64,000 nt of DNA from the NCBI RefSeq assembly GCF_000364445.2, contig NZ_CP043538.1, positions 846,501 through 910,500 on the forward strand, in the 5' to 3' direction. The position numbers and the translations under genes are program-made. This document shows, piece after piece, positions 18,220-25,981 of the stretch (positions are counted from its first letter, which is position 1; each line of letters begins with the position of its first letter). A model generated the notes under the pieces. The model searched no databases and had not been told where the DNA came from. It saw only the letters and a program-made list of their open reading frames with translations. The DNA is from Methylobacterium mesophilicum SR1.6/6. GTDB taxonomy: Bacteria > Pseudomonadota > Alphaproteobacteria > Rhizobiales > Beijerinckiaceae.

Positions 18220-18360
18220 TCAGGCTCGGCTGCGGGCGATCTCGGCCTGGAGTTCTGGGACGACCTGGAAGAGGTCGCCGACGAGGCCGTAATCGGCCAC
18301 CTGGAAGATCGGCGCGTCCTCGTCCTTGTTGATGGCGACGATCACCTTCGAGTCCTTCAT
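18220..18360 (-). pseudogene. etfA remnant (electron transfer flavoprotein alpha, C-terminal 46 codons)
   Basis: Reverse-strand codons from 18360 to the stop at 18220-18222 read [19 protein letters not shown] then [18 protein letters not shown]. This is the well-known FAD-binding C-terminus of EtfA, normally preceded by about 265 further residues. Upstream of 18360 the similarity stops at once and a forward-strand permease tail begins, so only the 3' end survives. It cannot make a working flavoprotein. Confidence 0.85.
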
Positions 18361-18498
18361 GCCTACTACGCCGCCTGCGCCATCAGCCGCATCCACCCCG
18401 ACGCCGGCATGCGCCCCATCGTCGGCTACATCCTCGCCCTGCTGGTCGGACTGCTCGTCATCATCCTCGTCCCCTGGTTCTCCATCGGCTTCCTGTGA
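18361..18498 (+). pseudogene. TRAP transporter large permease (DctM) remnant, C-terminal 45 codons
   Basis: From the breakpoint at 18361 an in-frame tail reads [11 protein letters not shown], later [23 protein letters not shown], and stops at 18496-18498. A polar segment followed by one last hydrophobic helix and a V-P-W-F-S end is how DctM permeases finish. The frame starts exactly where the etfA remnant ends. Both pieces lack their 5' ends, as expected if one deletion removed the facing 5' halves of two divergent genes. Confidence 0.65.
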
Positions 18499-18526
18499 AG
18501 CCGTCCGACCGGGGGAGTGGGCGCGG

Positions 18527-18646
18527 TCAGATCATGCCGGCGCCGCCGGTGCGCACGATCCGCGCGCGCTGCTCGGCATAGCGTTCGGCCGCGGCGCGCC
18601 GCACCGCACCCTCAAGACGGCTGACGAGGTTCGCGAGGGTGGTCAT
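18527..18646 (-). CDS. Possible small protein, unknown
   Basis: A 39-codon frame starting [22 protein letters not shown], amphipathic and Arg/Ala-rich, with no good ribosome-binding site. Composition is protein-like but the length is too short to be sure. Confidence 0.3.
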   Translation of the reverse strand: MTTLANLVSRLEGAVRRAAAERYAEQRARIVRTGGAGMI

Positions 18647-18820
18647 CGTGCCCGATCCCGGTCCTGACCGGGCAGGGCGCCCGGTTTGCTGCGCCGCAAT
18701 ATGCGCGAGGCTCCGGGGACCTGTCAGGGGCTGTATCTCTGAGCTGTCATGCAGCGCGATCATGAGGTGCGCAGAGGGATATGAACCCGTATTCCGCACG
18801 CGGTGCCGATCTCGCCACCG

Positions 18821-18913
18821 CCGTCTTTGCGAGCGCAGCGAAGCAATCCAGCGGCGCCACGTTCTGCGAAGTCGCGCGGCCCTGGGTTGCTTCGCGGCGC
18901 TCGCAAAGACGGG
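18821..18913. repeat. Palindromic intergenic repeat element
   Basis: CGTCTTTGCGAGCG (18822-18835) is the exact reverse complement of 18898-18911, and the inner arms GCGAAGCAATCCAG and CTGGGTTGCTTCGC also pair. This cgtctttgcgag...gaagcaatccag type is a familiar dispersed palindromic unit in Bradyrhizobium and Methylobacterium genomes. It sits downstream of the acyl-CoA synthetase gene. Confidence 0.8.
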
Positions 18914-18944
18914 GGCGCATCAACCAAGCGGATCGCCGGAAGCC

Positions 18945-20546
18945 TTATCGGGCTTGCGGCCTCGCCTGTCCGTCGAGGGGCAGGTCGCCCCGCGCCTCGA
19001 GTTCCTCGCGGATCGCGCGCTTGGTCACCTTGCCGTAGCCGGATTTCGGCAGCGCCTCCCAGAAGAACACCCGTCTCGGAAGCTTGTAGCGGGCGATGGC
19101 GGCGGACAGCCACGCGATCAGCTCCGCCTCCGCCACCGACGCTCCGGCCCGAAGGACGCAGACCGCCACGCCGACCTCGCCCCAGGCGGGGTCCGGCACC
19201 CCGAGGATCGCCGCCTCGGTGATCGCCGGGTGCGTGAGGAGCTTTTCCTCGATCTCGCGCGGGTACACGTTGGAGCCGCCGGAGATGTACATGTCCGAGG
19301 CGCGGCCGGTGATGAACAGGAAACCCTCCGCGTCGCAATGGCCGAGATCGCCTGTCCGGAACCAGCCGTCGCGGAACGCCGCCGCGTTGGCTTCCGGCTT
19401 GTCATAGTAGCCCGCGAACACCGCCGGGCCGCAGACGCAGATCTCGCCGGTTTCCCCCGCCGGGAGCTCGCGCCCCGCCGCATCCTGGATCTGGACCTGC
19501 ATGCCGGTGCGCTCGATCCCGCAGGTGCCGACCTTCACGCCCGGCCCGTCCTCGGCCGCGTGCAGGCGCGGCGGCAGCACGGTGATGTTGCCGGTGACCT
19601 CGCCGAGCCCGAAATACTGGACCAGCACCGGGCCCAGCACCCGCAGGGCGTGCTGCTGGTCCGCCCGGTACATGGGCGCGCCCGCGTAGATCACGTGCCG
19701 CAGGCTGGAATGGTCGTGCGCCGCCACCGCCGGATGCTCGGTCAGCAGCTTCACGATGGTCGGCACGGTGAACAGGTTGGTGATCCGCCAGCGCTCCACG
19801 AGGGCCCAGGCCTCCTCGGGGTTCAGCCGCTCGCCCTCGGTCAGCACCGTCTTCGCGCCGGCCGCGACCTGCGCGAGCTGATGGATGCCGGCCCCGTGCG
19901 AGAGCGGCGCCACCACCAGCGAGGCGTCGGCCTCGGTGGTGCCCGGCATCAGGTCGCAGAGGTGGTTGGTGATCACGAAGGCCATCTGGCCGTGGGTGAG
20001 GACCGCCGCCTTCGGCCGCCCGGTCGTGCCCGAGGTGAAGAAGAACCAGCACGGGTCGTCGTGCGCGACGTCGGCGGTGGGCGCGGCCTGGCCCAGATGG
20101 TCGGCGACGAGGCCGTCGTAATCGGCCCCGAAGGCGTGGTCTGTCCCGGAGGCTTGGCCGCCGATCTCGACCACGACCCGGAGATCCGGGCAGGCAGCGC
20201 AGATCGCGGCGGCGTGATCCGGGAATCCGGCCCCGCAAATCAGAGCGGTGGCACCGCTGGCGCCGGCGAGATAGGCGACTTCGGGGGGCGTCTGCCGGAA
20301 GTTGGCCGGCACCCAGACGGCGCCGAGCCGGAAGCAGACGAACATCGACTCGAACAGCGGGTTGCCGTTGCGCGCCTGGACCAGCACGCGGTCGCCCTTC
20401 GTCACGCCGCGGGCCGCGAGGGCCGCCGCCATGGCGTCGACCCGGGCGTCGAGCTCCGCCCAGGTCCAGGTGCGGGAGCCCCAGGCGAGACCCACCGAAG
20501 CCGGGAGGCGGCGCGCGGACCGGCGCAGGAAATGCGCGAGGTTCAT
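18945..20546 (-). CDS. AMP-dependent acyl-CoA synthetase / ligase
   Basis: A 533-residue ANL-superfamily enzyme that activates a carboxylic acid as acyl-AMP and transfers it to CoA. The AMP loop F-F-F-T-S-G-T-T-G-R-P-K is near residue 165; Y-F-G-L-G-E-V-T-G is motif A4/A5; G-W-F-R-T-G-D-L-G is motif A7; the C-terminal catalytic lysine sits in L-P-K-S-G-Y-G-K-V-T-K. The substrate class (fatty or aryl acid) cannot be read from sequence. ATG 20546 is chosen because M-N-L-A-H-F-L-R-R-S-A is the usual opening. It lies 53 bp behind an orphan TRAP binding-protein gene, suggesting joint uptake and activation of one acid. Confidence 0.93.
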   Translation of the reverse strand: MNLAHFLRRSARRLPASVGLAWGSRTWTWAELDARVDAMAAALAARGVTKGDRVLVQARNGNPLFESMFVCFRLGAVWVPANFRQTPPEVAYLAGASGATALICGAGFPDHAAAICAACPDLRVVVEIGGQASGTDHAFGADYDGLVADHLGQAAPTADVAHDDPCWFFFTSGTTGRPKAAVLTHGQMAFVITNHLCDLMPGTTEADASLVVAPLSHGAGIHQLAQVAAGAKTVLTEGERLNPEEAWALVERWRITNLFTVPTIVKLLTEHPAVAAHDHSSLRHVIYAGAPMYRADQQHALRVLGPVLVQYFGLGEVTGNITVLPPRLHAAEDGPGVKVGTCGIERTGMQVQIQDAAGRELPAGETGEICVCGPAVFAGYYDKPEANAAAFRDGWFRTGDLGHCDAEGFLFITGRASDMYISGGSNVYPREIEEKLLTHPAITEAAILGVPDPAWGEVGVAVCVLRAGASVAEAELIAWLSAAIARYKLPRRVFFWEALPKSGYGKVTKRAIREELEARGDLPLDGQARPQAR

Positions 20547-20599
20547 CACCCGCCGGGAGCACGGCGCGACCCCGCCGCGCGGCGCCCCCGCGGCACCCA

Positions 20600-21634
20600 T
20601 CAGGTCAGCTTCCCGCAGGCCTTCTCGAGCAGCGACCAGCCCTCGTCGCCGTAGCGGCCCTTCCACTCGGCGTAGAAGCCGGCCTTGCGCAGCTTGTCGC
20701 GGAAGGGCTCGGGATCGGGCTTGTTGAACACCATGCCGTTCTTCGTGAGATCGGCCTGGAGGTTGGCGTTGAGCTGGGCGACGTCGGCCCGCTCCTTCAG
20801 CCCGGCGGCGTTGATGTGGCGGGCCACCATGTCGCGCAGGTCGGGCGGAAGCCGCTCCCAGGCGCGCCGGTTCGCCAGGAACCAGTAGCCGTCCCACATG
20901 TGGTTGGTCAGCGAGCAGTACTTCTGCACCTCGTAGAACTTGGTCGTGGCGATCACCGCGAGCGGGTTCTCCTGGCCCTCGACGATCTTGGTCTGCAGGG
21001 CCGAGTAGGTCTCGTTCAGGTTGATCGAGGCCGGCGCCGCGTCGAAGGCCTTGAACATCGAGGTCCAGAGGGGCGAGACCGGCACGCGGATCCTAAAACC
21101 CTTGAAGTCGTCGGGCGTGGCGATCGGCCGGGTCGACGAGGTGGTCTGGCGGTAGCCGTTGTCCCAGATCTTCTCCATGGCGACGAGGCCGGCCTTGGCG
21201 ATTTGCTGGCGGACCCAGGCGCCGAGCTCGCCGTCCATGGCCGGCCAGACGGCCTCGTAGTTCGGGAAGGCGTAGCCGATGCCGTTGATCGAGGCGTTGG
21301 GCACCAGCGTCGACAGGATCAGCGGCGACATCGTGAAGAACTCGACGCTGCCCGAGCGCAGCTGGCTCAGCGTGTCGGTGTCGGAGCCGAGTTGGCTCGT
21401 CGGGAAGATCTTGAGGTCGAACCGGCCGCCGCTCTCCGTGCGCAGGGCCTCGGCCATCTCGCGGGCGCGGATGTTCATCGGGTGCGTGTCGGGCAGGTTG
21501 TTGGCGTACTTGTAGGTGAAGTCCGCCCGCTGCGCCCGCGCCACGTGCGGCGCCGCCACCGTGCCGGCGAGGAGAGCCGTTGAGCCCGTCGCCAGGAAGT
21601 GCCGGCGGGACAGGGGATAGCGGAACAGCGACAT
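20600..21634 (-). CDS. TRAP transporter substrate-binding protein (DctP family), orphan
   Basis: A 344-residue periplasmic protein. It has a Tat-like signal (S-R-R-H-F-L-A-T-G, cleavage after A-R-A-Q) and the DctP features L-P-D-T-H-P-M-N-I-R-A, G-G-R-F-D-L-K-I-F-P, the R-I-R-V-P ligand-arginine segment and V-E-G-Q-E-N-P. It should bind an organic acid for a DctQM permease, but no dctQ or dctM is adjacent. The only permease sequence nearby is the 45-codon remnant at 18361. It precedes the acyl-CoA synthetase gene in the same direction. Confidence 0.92.
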   Translation of the reverse strand: MSLFRYPLSRRHFLATGSTALLAGTVAAPHVARAQRADFTYKYANNLPDTHPMNIRAREMAEALRTESGGRFDLKIFPTSQLGSDTDTLSQLRSGSVEFFTMSPLILSTLVPNASINGIGYAFPNYEAVWPAMDGELGAWVRQQIAKAGLVAMEKIWDNGYRQTTSSTRPIATPDDFKGFRIRVPVSPLWTSMFKAFDAAPASINLNETYSALQTKIVEGQENPLAVIATTKFYEVQKYCSLTNHMWDGYWFLANRRAWERLPPDLRDMVARHINAAGLKERADVAQLNANLQADLTKNGMVFNKPDPEPFRDKLRKAGFYAEWKGRYGDEGWSLLEKACGKLT

Positions 21635-21816
21635 GGCGGCCCTCTCGAAGCGGGCGCGCGGGCCCGGCGTTTCCTTCGGTCCGCGTCGTTGGCGCGCGGA
21701 CTCGATCTGACGCCTACCGCCTCTCACCGCGGGCCCGTCGCCGTCAACGTCCGGCCCGGGCTCACGCTATCGGATCAAGGGGTTTTCGTAACGGGCGGTG
21801 CGCTCTGCTGAGGTGC

Positions 21817-23301
21817 TCACGGCATGACGGGCGGGTGGTAGGTCAGCGTGAACGCCAATGCCCAGAGCAGGAACAGCACCAGCGGCAGGTGGACGATCAG
21901 CTGCAGGAAGCTGAACCCGACGATGTCGCGCGCCTTGAGGCCGAGGATGCCAACCAGCGGCAGCATCCAGAACGGGTTGATCAGGTTCGGCAGCGCCTCG
22001 GCGGCGTTGTAGATCATCACCGCCCAGCCGAGATGGACCTTCAGTTCGTTCGCCGCCTGCAGCACGTAGGGTGCCTCGAGCAGCCACTTGCCGCCGCCCG
22101 AGGGCACGAAGAAGCCCAGGATCGCCGAGTACACGCCCATGGTCAGCGGGAAGGTGCCGGTGGTGTTGAGGCTGACGAAGGCGTGGGTGATCGCATCCGA
22201 CACCGACGTGCCGGCGGCGTTCTTGGGCACCGTCAGCATGCCGCTGATCGCCGCGTAGAGCGGGTACTGGATCAGGATGCCGGCGGTGGCCGGCACCGAC
22301 TTCGCCACCGCCCCGAGGAAGCGCTTGGGCCGCCAGTGCAGCAGGAGGCCGAGCGTCAGGAACAGCAGGTTGTAGGTGTTGAGGTTCGAGATCGCCACGA
22401 TCCAGGATTGGCGGGCGAATTCCTGCACGATCCAGCCGCCGGCGATCAGCACGAGCAGGATCGTCAGGATCGGCGAATGCTCCAGCCACTCGCCGGGCTG
22501 GCGCGCGGGCGGGATGTCGTTGGTCTCGCGGGTGACATCGACGCCGAGCGTCTCGGCGGTGACGGCGGTCTCGCGGCGGGGCGCGGAGGCATACGCGATG
22601 GCGATGGAGACCACGAACAGGATCAAGGCGATCAGCATCGACTGCCAGAGGAAGATCGTCTCGCTGAACGGGATCACCCCGGAGATGGCGAGCAGGGTCT
22701 TCGTGAGACTCGCGGGGTTCGCCTGGAGCTGCGCCGCCGAGGACGAGAGGCCGAGCGCCCAGGTGGCGCCGAGCCCGAGATAGGCCGCCGCCCCCGCGGC
22801 CCTGTAGTCCATCTTCAGGTCGGCGCGGCGGGCCAGCGCGCGCACGAGCAGGCCGCCGAAGATCAGGCTGAGCCCCCAGCTGAGGAAGGACGAAATCATG
22901 GTGGCGCCGGCCACGAAGCCGACGGCGCCGCGCCCGGTCTTCGGGACTTGGGCCATGCGCTCGATCAGCGCCTGAACGGGCGGCGACACCGCCACGACGT
23001 AGCCGCCGATGGTGACGAAGGCCATCTGCATGGTGAAGGGGATCAGGCTCCAGAATCCGTCCCCGAAGCTTTTGGCGACGGCGGCCGCCGGCGCGCCGTT
23101 GGCCAGCGCACCCAGCGCCACGATCACCACCGCGATGGCCACGAAGATGAAGGCGTCCGGGAACCAGCGCTCCGCCCAGTTGGTGAAGCGTATCCCGAGC
23201 CGCTCCAGGGCCCCGCCAGCCTGGGCCGCGCCCGGACCGGCGGGGGGCGCGCCTGTGCCACGGCGCGCGCCACGGGTCGCGTCAGCAGATCCAAGCGCCA
23301 T
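21817..23301 (-). CDS. Short-chain fatty acid transporter (AtoE family)
   Basis: A 494-residue integral membrane protein with about twelve helices. Typical AtoE segments are F-P-D-A-F-I-F-V-A-I near residue 45, G-G-Y-V-V-A-V-S-P-P-V, and V-P-S-G-G-G-K-W near residue 420. The family imports acetoacetate and short fatty acids. Positioned just upstream of the DctP and acyl-CoA synthetase genes on the same strand, it fits an acid uptake and activation group. The start at 23301 is an ATG; a longer frame upstream is Pro/Arg-rich. Confidence 0.88.
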   Translation of the reverse strand: MALGSADATRGARRGTGAPPAGPGAAQAGGALERLGIRFTNWAERWFPDAFIFVAIAVVIVALGALANGAPAAAVAKSFGDGFWSLIPFTMQMAFVTIGGYVVAVSPPVQALIERMAQVPKTGRGAVGFVAGATMISSFLSWGLSLIFGGLLVRALARRADLKMDYRAAGAAAYLGLGATWALGLSSSAAQLQANPASLTKTLLAISGVIPFSETIFLWQSMLIALILFVVSIAIAYASAPRRETAVTAETLGVDVTRETNDIPPARQPGEWLEHSPILTILLVLIAGGWIVQEFARQSWIVAISNLNTYNLLFLTLGLLLHWRPKRFLGAVAKSVPATAGILIQYPLYAAISGMLTVPKNAAGTSVSDAITHAFVSLNTTGTFPLTMGVYSAILGFFVPSGGGKWLLEAPYVLQAANELKVHLGWAVMIYNAAEALPNLINPFWMLPLVGILGLKARDIVGFSFLQLIVHLPLVLFLLWALAFTLTYHPPVMP

Positions 23302-23434
23302 CGAGATCCTCCCCGGCCAGCTCTCCCGACCGGCTGGGGGGCAGGATGGCGCGGGAAGACGCGAACTCAAGGCGTGGGACTGTCACAGCGCGATGAAATC
23401 GTGACCGGCCGCGCCGTCGCTCGGCGACCCGGGC

Positions 23435-23710
23435 TCAGAGCCGGCCCGGCACCGCCTCGCGCAGGACCCGCTCGGCGGCGGCATCCTCGATCTTGTTGAT
23501 CAACCGGCTCGCCTCGTGCTCGTCGCGGAGCGTCTTGGCGAGGGTGAAGGTCGTGCCCGTGAGGAAGATCGCCGCCATGGCGAGGTAGCCCTTGATCCAG
23601 ATGTCGGCGGGCAGGAAGAAGATCCCCATCGTCAGCATCGCGGCCGCGGCGGCGAAGCTGACCAGCGTGAAGGTCTTCCAGGCGGCGGTGTGCGGCATCT
23701 GCGGTGTCAT
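23435..23710 (-). CDS. YiaA/YiaB two-helix inner membrane protein
   Basis: A 91-residue protein with two hydrophobic helices and the YiaAB domain signature F-F-L-P-A-D-I-W-I-K-G-Y-L-A-M, ending T-L-A-K-T-L-R-D-E-H-E-A. The family has no assigned biochemical role. It follows the PspA-like gene by 44 bp on the same strand, so both probably respond together to membrane stress under the TetR regulator on the other side. Confidence 0.85.
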   Translation of the reverse strand: MTPQMPHTAAWKTFTLVSFAAAAAMLTMGIFFLPADIWIKGYLAMAAIFLTGTTFTLAKTLRDEHEASRLINKIEDAAAERVLREAVPGRL

Positions 23711-23754
23711 CGTGCATGCTCCTGTGGGTGAAGGCGGGTGTAAGGGCAGGGTGG

Positions 23755-24432
23755 TCAGGCCCCGGCCCGGAGGCGGTCGAGCACCGCCCGCGGGTCCGTG
23801 CGGCGTCGGCCGTAGCCGGCCGCGTCGAGGTCGGCCTCGATCCCGGCCGTCGCGGCGGTCTCCAGATCCGCCAGGGCCTCGGCGACGTCCGCCTCGGCGG
23901 CCTGCCGCGTGCGCAGGCGCGCCAGTGTCCGCTCGGCCTCGCCGAGGGCGCCGGCCGAGAGCGTCGTGACCCGGCGGCCCTCGAGCCCGGCCCGCCGCAT
24001 CGCCTCGGTGGTGCGGGCGGTCTGGAGGCCGCGGTCCAGGTCGCGCAGACGCTCGGCGCCCTGCGCGACGAGGCGCTTCAGCCGCTCGGTCTCGGCGGCG
24101 AAGCGGTCGGCGGCGTCCTGCCGGTCGGCCCGCTCGTCCTCGAGGGCCGCGATCAAGGTCGCCGCCTCGGTCCCGAGGTCGTCGCGCCCGTCGGCGAGGG
24201 CCCGGCGCGCCCCGTCCGACAGGGTCTCGATGCGCCCGGTGATGGCGTCGAGCGCCCGCGCCTCGGCGGCGTGGTAGGCGAGCGCCACGGCGAGTTCCCG
24301 CCGGGCGGTCGCCAGCGCCCCCGCGGCGTCGCGGATCTGCTGGCGCAGGATCGTCACAGCGTTGGCGTCGTGGATCGCCTGGGCGTTGTCGGCGATGGCG
24401 CCGCGCATCAGGATGGAGAGGGTTCGCATCAC
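23755..24432 (-). CDS. PspA/IM30 family protein
   Basis: A 225-residue, almost wholly helical Ala/Arg/Glu-rich protein starting M-M-R-T-L-S-I-L-M-R-G-A. N-terminal amphipathic helix plus long coiled coil is the PspA/IM30 (ESCRT-III-like) layout; such proteins polymerise on damaged inner membrane. The sequence is divergent from E. coli PspA and no pspBC-type genes are present; the partner here is YiaA. It diverges from the TetR gene at 24534, with two palindromic operators between or at the starts. Confidence 0.75.
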   Translation of the reverse strand: MMRTLSILMRGAIADNAQAIHDANAVTILRQQIRDAAGALATARRELAVALAYHAAEARALDAITGRIETLSDGARRALADGRDDLGTEAATLIAALEDERADRQDAADRFAAETERLKRLVAQGAERLRDLDRGLQTARTTEAMRRAGLEGRRVTTLSAGALGEAERTLARLRTRQAAEADVAEALADLETAATAGIEADLDAAGYGRRRTDPRAVLDRLRAGA

Positions 24433-24476
24433 GGCTCACCTCGCGGAACGGCGCCCCGGACCGTGTCCAGGTTTAA

Positions 24477-24491
24477 TTGAACGTCGTTCAA
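24477..24491. promoter_or_regulatory. TetR operator 1
   Basis: TTGAACGTCGTTCAA is a perfect 7-1-7 palindrome, 45 bp upstream of the pspA start and 43 bp upstream of the tetR ATG. It shares TGAAC-N3-GTTCA with the second palindrome, as expected for a repressor acting on both divergent genes. Confidence 0.7.
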
Positions 24492-24533
24492 AAAACAGCT
24501 AATCACGGGCCTGCAGCATCCGCAAGGCATAAA

Positions 24534-25160
24534 ATGAACATTGTTCAGAAAAAAGAGCGCGGTCGTCCGCGGAAGGGGCAGACCGACCGGGCAGCGGATC
24601 GCCAAGCGCTCATCGATGCGGCTGTGGCGATCCTGGACGCGGGCGGCGCGGCGGCGCTGACGGCCCGCAGCGTCGCCGAGCGGGCCGGCACGGCGGTCGG
24701 CTCGGTCTACACGCAGTTCGAGAGCCTCGAACTGCTGCGGCTGGAGGCCAACGCGGTCACGATGCACCGTCTCCGGGACACGCTCGCGGCCGCGCTGGCC
24801 GCCTGCCCGGCCGGCGGAACGGAGGACCGGCTCCTGTGCCTAGCCGACGCGTATCTCGCCTTCGCGGCCGCCAACCATGCCGCCTGGGCGGCGGTCTTCG
24901 AGCGGCGGACGGTGGCGGCGCCGGAGGCCGTGCAGGCGGATATCGCGGCCCTGTTCGGGATCCTGGAGGACGTCCTGCGCGACGGCGGCCGGCTCGCCGA
25001 GGCCGAGATCCCCGTGATGGCCCGGGCGCTGTGGTCGAGCGTCCACGGCATGGCCTACCTCGCCGATCTCGGGAGCCTCGGGCCCATCGCCATGGACGAC
25101 GTGCGCCCGATGATCGACGCCCTGGTGCGCGCCGCGGTGCGAGGGTTTTCCGGAGGGTGA
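24534..25160 (+). CDS. TetR/AcrR family transcriptional regulator
   Basis: A 208-residue repressor. The N-terminal HTH (A-L-T-A-R-S-V-A-E-R-A-G-T-A-V-G-S-V-Y-T, about residues 41-60, then Q-F) follows a basic R-G-R-P-R-K arm; the C-terminal domain contains W-S-S-V-H-G-M-A-Y, which marks the WHG-type ligand domain. An upstream TTG at 24477 stays in frame and would add 19 residues beginning M-N-V-V-Q-K, almost the same as the M-N-I-V-Q-K at 24534, because both encode the operator palindrome. The ATG is preferred. Likely controls itself and the divergent pspA-yiaA pair. Confidence 0.9.
   Translation: MNIVQKKERGRPRKGQTDRAADRQALIDAAVAILDAGGAAALTARSVAERAGTAVGSVYTQFESLELLRLEANAVTMHRLRDTLAAALAACPAGGTEDRLLCLADAYLAFAAANHAAWAAVFERRTVAAPEAVQADIAALFGILEDVLRDGGRLAEAEIPVMARALWSSVHGMAYLADLGSLGPIAMDDVRPMIDALVRAAVRGFSGG
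24535..24547. promoter_or_regulatory. TetR operator 2 overlapping the start codon
   Basis: TGAACATTGTTCA, a perfect 6-1-6 palindrome, begins at the second base of the tetR start codon. Binding here would block translation-start-proximal transcription of the regulator itself. Confidence 0.65.
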
Positions 25161-25543
25161 GGGATCGGGCGCGACCTGTGGCGACCGGTGAGGGTTACCG
25201 AACGCACACATCTTCCCTCGGGACGAGGAGAATGAGCGGGATGCGCGCGTCTCCCTCCCCCCTCTGCGGGGAGGGAGACGCGGAAACGATCGCTCTCGTT
25301 CTCGAACGGAGATGTGTGAACATCGTCGCCCCAAGGACACCCAGCCCGCCGTTCCGGGGCGTCGCAGGCGAGCCCGGAACAGCGGTGTCGAGTCGTGCAA
25401 TCCGGCGCAGACCGTTCCCGCGCGCAGCTGCACCCTGTCCGGAGCGTGAGGTTTCTTCACACGGCGCGTGAGACATCGAGAATTGTCCGGTTCCGGGCCC
25501 GGGAATAGGTTCGGCCGGGCTTCGGGACAGGCGGGGAGGCAGC
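25161..25543. repeat. Gene-free stretch with mosaic palindromic repeat
   Basis: A 13-bp perfect stem (GCGTCTCCCTCCC at 25247-25259 with 25269-25281) and a second dyad (GTTCCGGGG with CCCGGAAC, about 25354-25381) fill most of this gap. Positions 25307-25326 match the reverse complement of 33611-33630 at 18 of 20 bases, so this is one copy of a dispersed element. No protein frame can be supported. Confidence 0.7.
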
Positions 25544-25963
25544 GTGGGCGACAGGACCATCCGGACCGGCCAGTGTCATTGCGGCGCCGTGCGCTTCGAA
25601 GCGACCCTCAGCGATGGGTTCGACTCGATCCGCCGCTGCACCTGCTCCTACTGCCGGATGCGCGGCGCCGTCGTCGCCATGGCGGAGATGGGCGGGATCA
25701 CCATCCTGCAGGGCGCGGAGGCGCTGACGCGCTACCGCTTCCACACCGGGTCAGCGGAGCACTTCTTCTGCGCCCGTTGCGGGATCTACACCCATCATCA
25801 GCGGCGGTCCGACCGGAACCTCTACGCCGTCAACGTGGCGTGCCTCGACGGGGTGAGCCCCTTCGACTTTCCAGAGGTGCCGGTCATGGACGGCGTCAAC
25901 CACACGAACGATACCGGCCGGCCGACGCGCCGCGCCGGCACGCTCCGCTTTGTCTGCGAATAG
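25544..25963 (+). CDS. GFA/CENP-V family zinc protein
   Basis: A 139-residue Mss4-fold protein with zinc cysteines C11-x-C13, C32-x-C34-x-x-C37 and C76-x-x-C79, followed by G-I-Y-T-H-H. This is the family named after glutathione-dependent formaldehyde-activating enzyme; most members, including those in methylotrophs, have no proven activity. Start is GTG 25544, taken because the family starts just before the C-H-C-G-A-V-R-F motif. It converges with the chemoreceptor gene, ends 18 bp apart. Confidence 0.88.
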   Translation: MGDRTIRTGQCHCGAVRFEATLSDGFDSIRRCTCSYCRMRGAVVAMAEMGGITILQGAEALTRYRFHTGSAEHFFCARCGIYTHHQRRSDRNLYAVNVACLDGVSPFDFPEVPVMDGVNHTNDTGRPTRRAGTLRFVCE

Positions 25964-25981
25964 GTCCGCGACGAGTGAGGC

